Assembly: GCA_028703545.1 (NCBI GenBank)
Contig: JAQVMR010000017.1
Location: 1 to 16,950 of the forward strand
From: Patescibacteria group bacterium
GTDB taxonomy: Bacteria; Patescibacteriota; Patescibacteriia; UBA1558; S5-K13
DNA: 16,950 nt
Direction: 5' to 3'
Part shown: piece after piece, positions 7,565 to 13,381 of the stretch
Numbering within the stretch: the stretch's first letter is position 1
How the letters are laid out: every line of letters begins with the position of its first letter
The notes under the pieces: model-generated
What the model was told of the DNA's origin: nothing
Database searches by the model: none
Seen by the model: the letters and a program-made list of their open reading frames with translations, nothing else
Translations under genes and position numbers: made by a program

Positions 7565-8443
7565 ATGTATATATTTTTTACTGACGAAAGCAAAACGCAA
7601 GGCGAGGAAGGAAAAGTTTATGATCTCTCTGTTTACGGTGGTTTAGTCTTAGATAAAGAGCAGACTCAGGAATTAACAAATTACATATACGACCTAAAGG
7701 ACAGCTATCTTTATCCACAGACTTTAGAGTTAAAATGGAGATTTAAAACGGTTTGGGATAAAATGAAAAAAGTGGGGTTTATCTCAGAAGAAATTACTGC
7801 CAAAGATAAACCGGAATCGTATGAGAGTTTTAAAAACGATTACGAGACATTAAAAAATAAGATTTTAGATAAAGTTGCTAACAGTTCTGTAAAAATTGTA
7901 GTAGCCATTAGGCCAAATAGATTATTACACGCTTCAGAAGAACAAGATATAGAGTATTCCGTAGGTGCAATTACTAAAAAATTTAGAAAGATATTAGTTG
8001 ATCATGATAAATGCGGAATTATTTTAGCAGATGAATTAAGAAAAAAATTAAGAGATAGTGATATAATTAACTATGAATATATACTTAATTCTTGTTCATC
8101 AAATAGACAGAATTTAGATGGTGGAAAATTACTTTTAGTGGTACCAACAATTGATTCTTGTATCAGTCCAATCCATCAAATTAATGATATATTACTAGGC
8201 GTTATACAATATTATATACTTGAGTTCATGAGAAAATTAAATGATGATGATTGGGATATGTCTAATGCTAGAAATATGCTCAATAAAATAGTTGATAAAT
8301 TCTATAAATCAAGAAGTGGCGGATATATTATTAATAATGGGATTCTTTTATACCCTCCAAAAATTACAAGAAAAGAAACACAAGCTGGGATCTTTTTAAA
8401 TAAATTAGAAAGACAATTAAAAACAGATTTTAATATTAAATAA
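7565..8443 (+). CDS. DUF3800 family protein
   Basis: This is a 292-residue protein of the DUF3800 family. It starts with a strand leading to the acidic motif FFTDES (Asp7-Glu8-Ser9), then YGGLVL. The middle has VVAIRP (about residues 118-123) and GIILADELR. Near the C-terminus HQINDILLGVIQYYI corresponds to the family's 'LQLADL-aga' motif. The separated acids suggest an RNase H-like metal site, but the biochemical activity of the family is not settled. DUF3800 genes are frequent in phages and mobile elements, sometimes in defence loci. It is spaced 8 bases from the gene before and 5 from the DUF2188 gene after, so the three form one operon. Confidence 0.85.
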   Translation: MYIFFTDESKTQGEEGKVYDLSVYGGLVLDKEQTQELTNYIYDLKDSYLYPQTLELKWRFKTVWDKMKKVGFISEEITAKDKPESYESFKNDYETLKNKILDKVANSSVKIVVAIRPNRLLHASEEQDIEYSVGAITKKFRKILVDHDKCGIILADELRKKLRDSDIINYEYILNSCSSNRQNLDGGKLLLVVPTIDSCISPIHQINDILLGVIQYYILEFMRKLNDDDWDMSNARNMLNKIVDKFYKSRSGGYIINNGILLYPPKITRKETQAGIFLNKLERQLKTDFNIK

Positions 8444-8448
8444 AATAT

Positions 8449-8691
8449 ATGCCAAACTATCATGTAGTAAAAAATAGAGATACTGGCGATTGGGCTGTGA
8501 AGAAAGCTGGTGCCAGTAGGGTTAGTGGAAATTTTTCTACTCAGCGTGAAGCTGAAAAATCAGCAAAAATTTTTGCTGAAAATAATGGTGGCGGAGAAGT
8601 TAGAATACATGGTCTCGATGGTAAAATTCGTGACAGCGATACTGTACCACCAGGAAAAGATTCATGCCCACCAAAAGACAGAAGATATTAA
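8449..8691 (+). CDS. DUF2188 domain protein
   Basis: This 80-residue protein is a single DUF2188 domain. It shows the family's pattern: an N-terminal strand YHVVKNRDTGDWAVKKAGAS, a helix with FSTQREAEKSAKIFAENNGG, then VRIHGLDGKIRDSDT. Its length is typical. Function is unknown, and the family often appears as a small gene in operons of mobile or stress-related context. The C-terminus is a short Pro/Lys/Asp tail. It is the last gene of the compact three-gene run and is followed by a long hairpin at 8701. Confidence 0.85.
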   Translation: MPNYHVVKNRDTGDWAVKKAGASRVSGNFSTQREAEKSAKIFAENNGGGEVRIHGLDGKIRDSDTVPPGKDSCPPKDRRY

Positions 8692-8700
8692 TTTATTGAG

Positions 8701-8750
8701 CAAACCACATTATAAGATTACACATGTATGTAACTTTATGATGTGGTTTG
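8701..8750. repeat. 50-base imperfect palindrome (long hairpin)
   Basis: CAAACCACAT (8701-8710) pairs with ATGTGGTTTG (8741-8750). Pairing continues through a wobble and four more pairs to an inner TTAC/GTAA stem. No T-run follows directly, so it is an imperfect terminator candidate; a mobile palindromic repeat or protein-binding site is equally possible. Confidence 0.7.
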
Positions 8751-8752
8751 TG

Positions 8753-8770
8753 TGTCACTTTTGTCACTTT
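8753..8770. repeat. perfect tandem 9-mer TGTCACTTT x2
   Basis: Two head-to-tail copies of TGTCACTTT lie between the hairpin and the 87-residue gene. They could be iteron-like or operator half-sites; two copies alone do not establish function. Confidence 0.55.
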
Positions 8771-8791
8771 ATTTTAAAGAAATAATATTAT

Positions 8792-9055
8792 ATGAACAAA
8801 TTAATAGTTAAATTTTCAAATCATCCATCTCCATTAGAGCCCATAATTATACTAAACGAACCAATAGAAAAAGAAATCTATGTTGATGACATTCATGATA
8901 TTAACAATATTTTAGATAAAATAGAAAAATTAGTTGAGGCCATTGATGATCATGATAAAGGTACTATATCCATTGAAGTTAGTAACAAGTCCTGGGGTAC
9001 TATATTACGTGGTAATGTTAAAAATGGCTTATTTAGTGGGGTTACTTCTTCGTAG
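8792..9055 (+). CDS. hypothetical 87-residue acidic protein
   Basis: This small protein is of no family I recognise. It has an N-terminal strand (NKLIVKFSNH), a proline-containing turn, an acidic helix (DDIHDINNILDKIEKLVEAI) and a strand (TISIEVSNK), suggesting a compact alpha/beta fold. The ATG at 8792 follows AAAGAAATAATATTAT with little ribosome-binding signal. Codon use is like that of its neighbours. It stands apart from the operon before it, after a hairpin and a tandem repeat, so it may be expressed separately. Confidence 0.6.
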   Translation: MNKLIVKFSNHPSPLEPIIILNEPIEKEIYVDDIHDINNILDKIEKLVEAIDDHDKGTISIEVSNKSWGTILRGNVKNGLFSGVTSS

Positions 9056-9074
9056 GGGTGCTCGAGGATCTTAT

Positions 9075-9102
9075 TTATTGAAGTTAAGAAAAATGCTAGA
9101 AT
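9075..9102 (+). promoter_or_regulatory. extended -10 promoter
   Basis: TGCTAGAAT at 9094-9102 is a full extended -10 element (TGnTAnnnT). TTATTG at 9075-9080 gives a weak -35 box with a 16-base gap. It would start RNA at about 9109, where a structured non-coding stretch begins. The pilin promoter in this window uses the same TGC-type extended -10. Confidence 0.55.
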
Positions 9103-9108
9103 AGCCTT

Positions 9109-9166
9109 ACTGGGCTTGACGAAATTTGGGTTCCAGCCCGAGGTAGCCCGCCAACGCAATTTTTTA
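9109..9166 (+). ncRNA. candidate small structured RNA
   Basis: This GC-rich island in AT-rich DNA begins at the expected start of the promoter above and ends in a T-run (9160-9165). GGGCT (9112-9116) can pair with AGCCC (9145-9149). Inside it TTGGG (9126-9130) can pair with CCCGA (9137-9141) around a 6-base loop. An alternative pairing of GGGCT with AGCCC at 9135-9139 exists, which would allow switching or a pseudoknot. No protein frame explains the sequence. I cannot assign it to a known RNA or riboswitch class. Confidence 0.4.
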
Positions 9167-9185
9167 TATTTTAAACAGATATAAC

Positions 9186-9206
9186 CCCATACTCATGGGA
9201 TTTTTT
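9186..9206 (+). terminator. rho-independent terminator
   Basis: CCCAT, a 4-base loop and ATGGG are followed by A and six T. It lies after the small RNA candidate and ahead of the transposase gene, so it would end the former and isolate the latter. Confidence 0.65.
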
Positions 9207-9214
9207 GTTTTACA

Positions 9215-9241
9215 ACCTCGCAGGTGCCCAACCTCGCAGGT
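9215..9241. repeat. REP-like double unit, left of the transposase
   Basis: Two direct copies of ACCTCGCAGGT (9215-9225 and 9231-9241) are joined by GCCCA. Each 11-mer is itself nearly palindromic (ACCT...AGGT). This unit recurs inside the transposase gene, and single copies recur after it. Confidence 0.85.
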
Positions 9242-9277
9242 TAACAAAATAATACAAAGTATTAACCTAGTAATAGG

Positions 9278-9297
9278 TCGCCATTTTGCGATTTTTT
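9278..9297 (+). terminator. weak terminator-like hairpin before the transposase gene
   Basis: TCGC, a 6-base loop and GCGA are followed by six T. The stem is only four pairs, so it may act as an attenuator or do nothing. Confidence 0.3.
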
Positions 9298-9322
9298 ATT
9301 TTAAAAATTAAAAAGAAAAGCG

Positions 9323-9904
9323 ATGCCAAACAAACCAAGAAATATAAATTCTGAAAATTTATATCACATATACAATAGATCCACTGAAAAAAGGATAATA
9401 TTTTACACTGAAAAAGATTATAGTAAATTTTTAAATAGAATATTTTTTTATTCTCGTGAAACAAATGTACAAATCTTATCCTATTCAGTATTACCAAATC
9501 ATTTTCATTTCTTACTAAAAGAACCGACCTCGCAGGTGCCCAATCTCGCAGGTCAAACTGCAATATCAAAATTTATGGCTCAATTATCAAATTCCCATAC
9601 TAAATATTTTAATTACAACAAAGAACATTCTGGAAGAATATTTCAAGGACCATTTAAGTCAAAAATTATTAAAAATGATTCATATTTACAAAATATAATA
9701 ATTTATATAAATTTTAATCCCACAAAACATAGAATAGTAAAAAATATAAATGATTGGCCATATACTTCTCATCATGAATTTTTAAACAGAGTTCGTGGAA
9801 ATCAAAAAATAACATCTGAAAATGATTATTTTAGTATTTATAACTATAAAAAAACGATAAAAGATAATCTAAAAATCATCAAAAAAATGGATCTTGAATT
9901 TTAA
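9323..9904 (+). CDS. REP-associated tyrosine transposase (IS200/Y1 type)
   Basis: This is a 193-residue single-strand DNA transposase of the Y1/HUH class (RAYT). It shows YHIYNRS near the N-terminus, the metal-binding HUH pair in LPNHFHFLL (His60, His62), ISKFMAQL and GRIFQGPFKSK in the core, and the likely nucleophile Tyr128 in IIYINFNPTKH. RAYTs nick and join short palindromic REP elements in their host genome. Here ACCTCGCAGGT repeats flank the gene on both sides. A two-copy unit lies in frame at residues 69-77 (TSQVPNLAG), between KEP and QTAISKFM, where relatives run on without such a stretch. The frame is otherwise intact. A bidirectional terminator follows. Whether the nine extra residues are tolerated is unknown. 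Confidence 0.92.
   Translation: MPNKPRNINSENLYHIYNRSTEKRIIFYTEKDYSKFLNRIFFYSRETNVQILSYSVLPNHFHFLLKEPTSQVPNLAGQTAISKFMAQLSNSHTKYFNYNKEHSGRIFQGPFKSKIIKNDSYLQNIIIYINFNPTKHRIVKNINDWPYTSHHEFLNRVRGNQKITSENDYFSIYNYKKTIKDNLKIIKKMDLEF
9527..9553. repeat. REP-like double unit inside the transposase coding sequence
   Basis: The same 27-base unit as at 9215-9241, with one mismatch (ATCTCGCAGGT in the second copy). Its length is a multiple of three and it begins exactly at codon 69, giving nine extra residues without breaking the frame. Confidence 0.85.
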
Positions 9905-9907
9905 TCC

Positions 9908-9953
9908 CCAACCTCGAAGGTTGGCAACCTCGCAGGTCGGACACCTGCGAGGT
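9908..9953. repeat. REP-like cluster right of the transposase
   Basis: There are three units. A variant, ACCTCGAAGGT (9911-9921), sits in a 7-bp stem CCAACCT/AGGTTGG. ACCTCGCAGGT (9927-9937) faces its exact reverse complement ACCTGCGAGGT (9943-9953) across CGGAC, forming a perfect 11-bp hairpin. The array starts four bases after the transposase stop. Confidence 0.88.
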
Positions 9954-9965
9954 CAAAACCAAACA

Positions 9966-9989
9966 AAAACTCCCACAATGGGGAGTTTT
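9966..9989. terminator. bidirectional terminator between transposase and pilin
   Basis: AAAACTCCC (9966-9974) pairs with GGGAGTTTT (9981-9989) around a 6-base loop. The T-run on the plus strand serves the transposase, and the A-run before the stem serves the pilin transcript from the opposite strand. Confidence 0.8.
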
Positions 9990-10016
9990 AAATAATACAC
10001 CAATTATATATAAAAA

Positions 10017-10412
10017 CTATACACCGCCTCCATATAGTGTTGATGAAGCTGCTGGATCTTTTGTTTCTTGCCAATATTGAATTGTATAGGTTGCAGTATC
10101 ATTAGTGCCACCGCTTCGGTACCAAATTTCTGGCGGAATAGATGGTAAAAAATTAGACAAAGTACGAGACCCACAAGACATATCCGCCTTAATCAAAGCA
10201 TAGGTGGTTGGTTGCGATGGAAATGCACCATTTGCTTCATTTGCACACATTTCTATTGCTGTTTGAACAGATCTTGCATCGGAAGCCCTCTTTGCGTCTC
10301 TTGCCTTCGCTCTTGCGCTATTTAGAGACACAACAGAAAGTGTTGATAGAAGACCAATAATAGCAATAACTACTAGAAGCTCTATCAATGTAAAACCTTT
10401 TTTGTTTCTCAT
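10017..10412 (-). CDS. type IV pilin (major pilin-like)
   Basis: This is a 131-residue prepilin. A short basic leader MRNKKG is followed by the FTLIELLVVIAIIGLLS helix. Prepilin peptidase would cut after Gly6, leaving Phe at position 1 and the conserved Glu at position 5 (Glu11 of the precursor). The helix would anchor the subunit in the membrane and later pack in the filament core. The globular part has Cys56 and Cys80, which could form a disulfide, and a Gly/Ser/Thr-rich C-terminus typical of small CPR pilins. The start is supported by AAAGGA about 12 bases upstream. It is the last gene of the pilus locus, 246 bases after pilC, with its own promoter and a terminator at its 3' side. Confidence 0.93.
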   Translation of the reverse strand: MRNKKGFTLIELLVVIAIIGLLSTLSVVSLNSARAKARDAKRASDARSVQTAIEMCANEANGAFPSQPTTYALIKADMSCGSRTLSNFLPSIPPEIWYRSGGTNDTATYTIQYWQETKDPAASSTLYGGGV

Positions 10413-10434
10413 TTTATTTATTAATCCTTTCTTA

Positions 10435-10493
10435 GTCGAGTTAGACTCGACAATTTTATTTTATTTTTTATATCATCTTTGGACAAACCAAAG
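10435..10493 (-). promoter_or_regulatory. two hairpins in the pilin mRNA leader
   Basis: GTCGAGT/ACTCGAC (10435-10451, loop of 3) lies 22 bases before the pilin start, and CTTTGG/CCAAAG (10477-10493, loop of 5) lies further up. Both fall between the predicted transcription start and the ribosome binding site. They may stabilise the abundant pilin mRNA or tune its translation. Confidence 0.5.
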
Positions 10494-10523
10494 CCCATAA
10501 CTGTGGAAAACTTTAATATATAA

Positions 10524-10552
10524 ATATTAGCACATTTTCAACCCTAAATCAA
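10524..10552 (-). promoter_or_regulatory. pilin promoter
   Basis: On the minus strand TTGATT (10547-10552) and TAATAT (10524-10529) are exactly 17 bases apart, and TGC precedes the -10 box, giving an extended -10. Transcription would start near 10517, leaving a leader of about 105 bases. The rest of 10553-10658 shows no other feature. Confidence 0.65.
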
Positions 10553-10658
10553 AGTTACATACTAGAGCCACAATTAAATTCTGCGTTAATCCGGAATAAC
10601 AAAATGAAAAAAATAATTTCAAACAAAAATTTTATACGCTAATTTAAAAATCCAAAAA

Positions 10659-11870
10659 CTAAAAAGTATTGGCCATATTATACATAGGCATTATTACAGC
10701 CGCCACCATTCCCCCAACTCCTATACCAATTGCTACCATGATAATGGGCTCAAGAAGTGATGTTAAATTGCCAACCATATTTGAAACTTCTCTAGAATAA
10801 AAAGATGATAATTTATCAAGTACAAAATTCATTCTTCCTGTTTTTTCCCCTATTTTTAACATCTGAGAAACCATCGGGGGAAATAAATTACTTTTTGAAA
10901 GTTCATCAGCGAGTGAGTATCCATCTTCTACTTTTTTCATAGTTCTTTCTAATAAATCCTTGTATCTTTTATTTGAAACAACTCCAGCTGTAATACGAAG
11001 CGATTCTGTAAGCGTTACTCCTGCATTAAGTAAACTAGATAATGTCCCGGCGAACCTCACAAGATAAATATTCTGAAATAGTTTGCCAAAAACAGGAAAT
11101 TTTAATTTTAGATTTCCCAGTAAGGTTTTTCCCATTTCTGTTTTTTTAAAAAAATAAAATCCACCACCCACCAAGACAATAAATCCAATTAAAACGTAAA
11201 TCCAATGAAATCTAAATACATCACTTGCTCTTATTAAAATTTTCGTAGGAAGTGGAAGCTCTTGACCAGATGCCTCAAGCATCCCTGTTAAATTTGGAAT
11301 TACAAAAACCATCATAGCGATTCCCACCAAAAAAAGACCACCAACTATAAATATAGGATACATCATTGCTCCTTTTATTTTGGCTTGTAAATCATATGAT
11401 TTTTCTACTTCATCTGCTAAATAATTTAAAACTTCGTCTAGTTTTCCTGATGTTTCACCAGATGCAACCATATTTACAAAAAAATTATCAAATGTTTTGT
11501 GTTTTTTCATGGCTTCTGATAATTTCAAACCCCCGTCTACATCATCTGCAATAAGATTAATTATATCTTTTAATTTTTGATTCTTGCTCTGTTGTGCAAT
11601 ACTTCTAAGAGATTGAATAATAGGGACAGTGGCAGAGACCATAACAGACAGCTGTCTTGAAAAAATAACCAAATCTTTCTTGCTTACATTAGAAAAAATA
11701 TTAAATATTTTTATGCCTTGTATGATATTAGTTGTTTCTTCTTGTATATCAATAATCCTTAACCCCTTATCCTTTAATGCACTCTCAGCTAATTCAATAC
11801 TGGGTGCCTCAACAGCACCCTGAAAAATCTGATTGAATTGATTTGACGCCCTGTAATTAAAAATACTCAT
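10659..11870 (-). CDS. pilC: type IV pilus inner-membrane platform protein PilC
   Basis: This 403-residue member of the PilC/GspF family is the membrane platform on which the assembly ATPase acts. Two repeated T2SSF domains begin at FSRQLSVMVSATVPIIQSLR (about 75) and FAGTLSSLLNAGVTLTESLR (about 275). Membrane segments lie at about 168-195 (YPIFIVGGLFLVGIAMMVFV), 220-240, and 370-395 near the C-terminus. The N-terminal 60 residues form the usual soluble start (FNYRAS, then AESALKDKGLRIIDI). Length matches the family. It follows the PilT-like gene by 67 bases, a stretch with a small TCAATT/AATTGA hairpin at 11894-11908 and no clear promoter, so it is probably part of the same operon. Confidence 0.95.
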   Translation of the reverse strand: MSIFNYRASNQFNQIFQGAVEAPSIELAESALKDKGLRIIDIQEETTNIIQGIKIFNIFSNVSKKDLVIFSRQLSVMVSATVPIIQSLRSIAQQSKNQKLKDIINLIADDVDGGLKLSEAMKKHKTFDNFFVNMVASGETSGKLDEVLNYLADEVEKSYDLQAKIKGAMMYPIFIVGGLFLVGIAMMVFVIPNLTGMLEASGQELPLPTKILIRASDVFRFHWIYVLIGFIVLVGGGFYFFKKTEMGKTLLGNLKLKFPVFGKLFQNIYLVRFAGTLSSLLNAGVTLTESLRITAGVVSNKRYKDLLERTMKKVEDGYSLADELSKSNLFPPMVSQMLKIGEKTGRMNFVLDKLSSFYSREVSNMVGNLTSLLEPIIMVAIGIGVGGMVAAVIMPMYNMANTF

Positions 11871-11937
11871 GACATTATTAATATTTTAGCTTATCAATTT
11901 TCAATTGATTTATTGTTTATCTTGTTAAAATTAAAAA

Positions 11938-12978
11938 TTATATTAGATATTTTTCTGCTTCTTCTGGTTTTATAACACCCTTTTGCACAAAAAATTTTAA
12001 TACACTATTTAAATCTTGCATATTGTCATTTCTTGATGTTTGCATAACAGATTTAAGCTGTTCTAGTCTTCCTGCCTTTACAATTGTTTTGCCGGATGAA
12101 TTCATTACAAAAACTTCTGCAGCAAGTATCCTCCCCCCACCTACTTTTTGTAACAATCTCTGATTAATCACAACTTTCAATGACTCTGAGACTAGTGTTC
12201 TTCCAAGATCCTTCTGTGAAGAAGAAAAACTTGCAAACATTTTTTCTATTACTGTATTTATTGAGTCAAAATCCATAATTGCAAAAACAAGCTTTCCAGA
12301 ACTAGCTGATTCAAGTGCTAATTTTATTTGTCTACTGGTTGAAATTTTTGAAATAAATAAAATATCAACTGCCTCATCCATGGATTGACTAATTCCATCT
12401 TCTATAGAAGATACATCTTTTTTAACTTCTCTTTGTTGAATTATTGATTTATCATTTATAAATTCATATTCAATGGGATCCTCTATCGTAAGAATTCTTT
12501 TATCTCTTGTTTTATTTATTGTTTGAAGTATCGAAATAATTGTTGTTGTTCTTCCAGATCCTATAGGTCCACACACCAAAACAAGCCCTGAATTTAAATT
12601 CAAAATATTGGAAACTATGCTAGGTAAATTTAAATCTTTTAATTCCTTTGTATTTAAAGGTATTAAATCAATTACGACAGATAATGACTCTTTCTGATAA
12701 AAAAAATTTACTGTTAATCTCATGTCAGAAGACCAATCATAACCTATTGTTATTTCTTTTTTAATTTCAAGCTCATTTGTTTGTTCATCTGACAAGAAAA
12801 AACCCTTCATTGTCTCTAAAAAATCTTTTGTAAGAACGTCTCTTGTAGATATTTTATTTAATTTTCCAGAGGATTTAATAACTGGGTAATTACTGATATC
12901 AAAATAAATAGATGAAGCTTCATTTCTTATAGCATCATTTATTAATTCTGTTAAATATAATTCGTCAACTGCTGGCAT
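11938..12978 (-). CDS. PilT-like protein with degenerate ATPase motifs
   Basis: This 346-residue protein aligns along its whole length with the PilT retraction ATPase. It has an N-terminal PAS-like domain (about 1-110) and a RecA-like domain from LNLPSIVSNI to the C-terminal helices. The Asp box ILTIEDPIEYEF (162-173) is kept. Other motifs are lost: Walker A is GPIGSGRT (137-144) with Arg143 for Lys; the Walker B region DVILVGEMRD of PilT appears here as DILFISKIST (205-214), losing the catalytic Glu; and the His box FATLHTNS becomes FAIMDFDS (232-239). The conserved arginines before Walker B are also missing. It probably binds nucleotide poorly and may act structurally or as a regulator in the motor. 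It starts 2 bases after the response-regulator gene. The frame is clean, so this is divergence and not recent decay. Confidence 0.88.
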   Translation of the reverse strand: MPAVDELYLTELINDAIRNEASSIYFDISNYPVIKSSGKLNKISTRDVLTKDFLETMKGFFLSDEQTNELEIKKEITIGYDWSSDMRLTVNFFYQKESLSVVIDLIPLNTKELKDLNLPSIVSNILNLNSGLVLVCGPIGSGRTTTIISILQTINKTRDKRILTIEDPIEYEFINDKSIIQQREVKKDVSSIEDGISQSMDEAVDILFISKISTSRQIKLALESASSGKLVFAIMDFDSINTVIEKMFASFSSSQKDLGRTLVSESLKVVINQRLLQKVGGGRILAAEVFVMNSSGKTIVKAGRLEQLKSVMQTSRNDNMQDLNSVLKFFVQKGVIKPEEAEKYLI

Positions 12979-12980
12979 AA

Positions 12981-13364
12981 TTATTCAATATTTAATAGTG
13001 CTTTGATCTTACCTATAATTTCCGCCGGGACAAAATATGCTTTAATCATAAAATCTCTTACTCCTAAATCATAACATCTTTTTATGTCTTCGTTCTGAGA
13101 TAAATTTGTAAGAATCATAACGGGAATATTTCTAATGTCCTTATCTGTCGTCTTTTCTCTCAAAACCTCAAATCCATCTTTTTTTGGCATAAGAAGATCT
13201 AAAAGTATTAAGTCTGGTTTTTCAAGTTTCATTTTATCAATTGCCTCTACTCCATTTGTTGCCAGGATTACCTTAAATCCCTCTGTCTCCAATTTTTCTG
13301 AATACATTTGAGCTAAAAAAGAATCATCTTCGGCTATTAAAATTTTAATTTTTGAATTTAACAT
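12981..13364 (-). CDS. CheY-like response regulator (single receiver domain)
   Basis: This 127-residue protein is one receiver domain without an output domain. The acidic pocket is EDD at 12-14, the phosphorylated residue is Asp56 in LILLDLLMP, and the switch residues are Thr86 and Lys108. All are intact, so it should accept phosphate from a histidine kinase not encoded here. It sits between pilB and the PilT-like gene with gaps of 17 and 2 bases, so it is made with the motor proteins and may adjust pilus extension by binding one of them, as PilG/PilH-type regulators do in other bacteria. Its direct target is inference. Confidence 0.93.
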   Translation of the reverse strand: MLNSKIKILIAEDDSFLAQMYSEKLETEGFKVILATNGVEAIDKMKLEKPDLILLDLLMPKKDGFEVLREKTTDKDIRNIPVMILTNLSQNEDIKRCYDLGVRDFMIKAYFVPAEIIGKIKALLNIE

Positions 13365-13381
13365 ATAATTATTTTATAAAA

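Larger units (their letters stand above)
1014..9055. mobile_element. putative phage-derived integrative element (boundaries approximate)
   Basis: The block combines a serine recombinase, a terminase large subunit, a terminase small-subunit-like protein and a ParB-methyltransferase fusion on the minus strand. DUF3800, DUF2188 and two orphan genes lie on the plus strand, diverging from about 6802-6893. Recombinase plus packaging genes indicate phage ancestry. No portal, capsid, protease or tail gene is present, so it is not a whole prophage. It adjoins a chromosomal pilus operon on the right and a defence-like gene pair on the left. I could not find convincing attachment-site repeats, so the ends are set by gene content only and the PIN pair could belong to it too. 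Confidence 0.4.

Noticed and set aside
8510..8785. 91-residue ORF on the plus strand
   Set aside because: It overlaps the DUF2188 gene in another frame for most of its length and runs through the palindrome and tandem repeat. Composition is not protein-like.
9126..9141. tRNA T-arm (GGGTTCCAGCCC resembles GGTTC-type arms)
   Set aside because: The arm pairs poorly as a 5-bp T stem and no acceptor, D or anticodon arm can be built around it.
8950..9159. 69-residue minus-strand ORF
   Set aside because: It lies antisense to the 87-residue gene and the RNA candidate, with no family signal.
9267..9569. 100-residue minus-strand ORF
   Set aside because: It is the antisense shadow of the transposase start; hydrophobic runs come from AT-rich complement.
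9215..9953. CRISPR array
   Set aside because: The repeat unit is only 11 bases, appears in both orientations, has no regular spacers, and part lies inside a gene. No cas gene is present.
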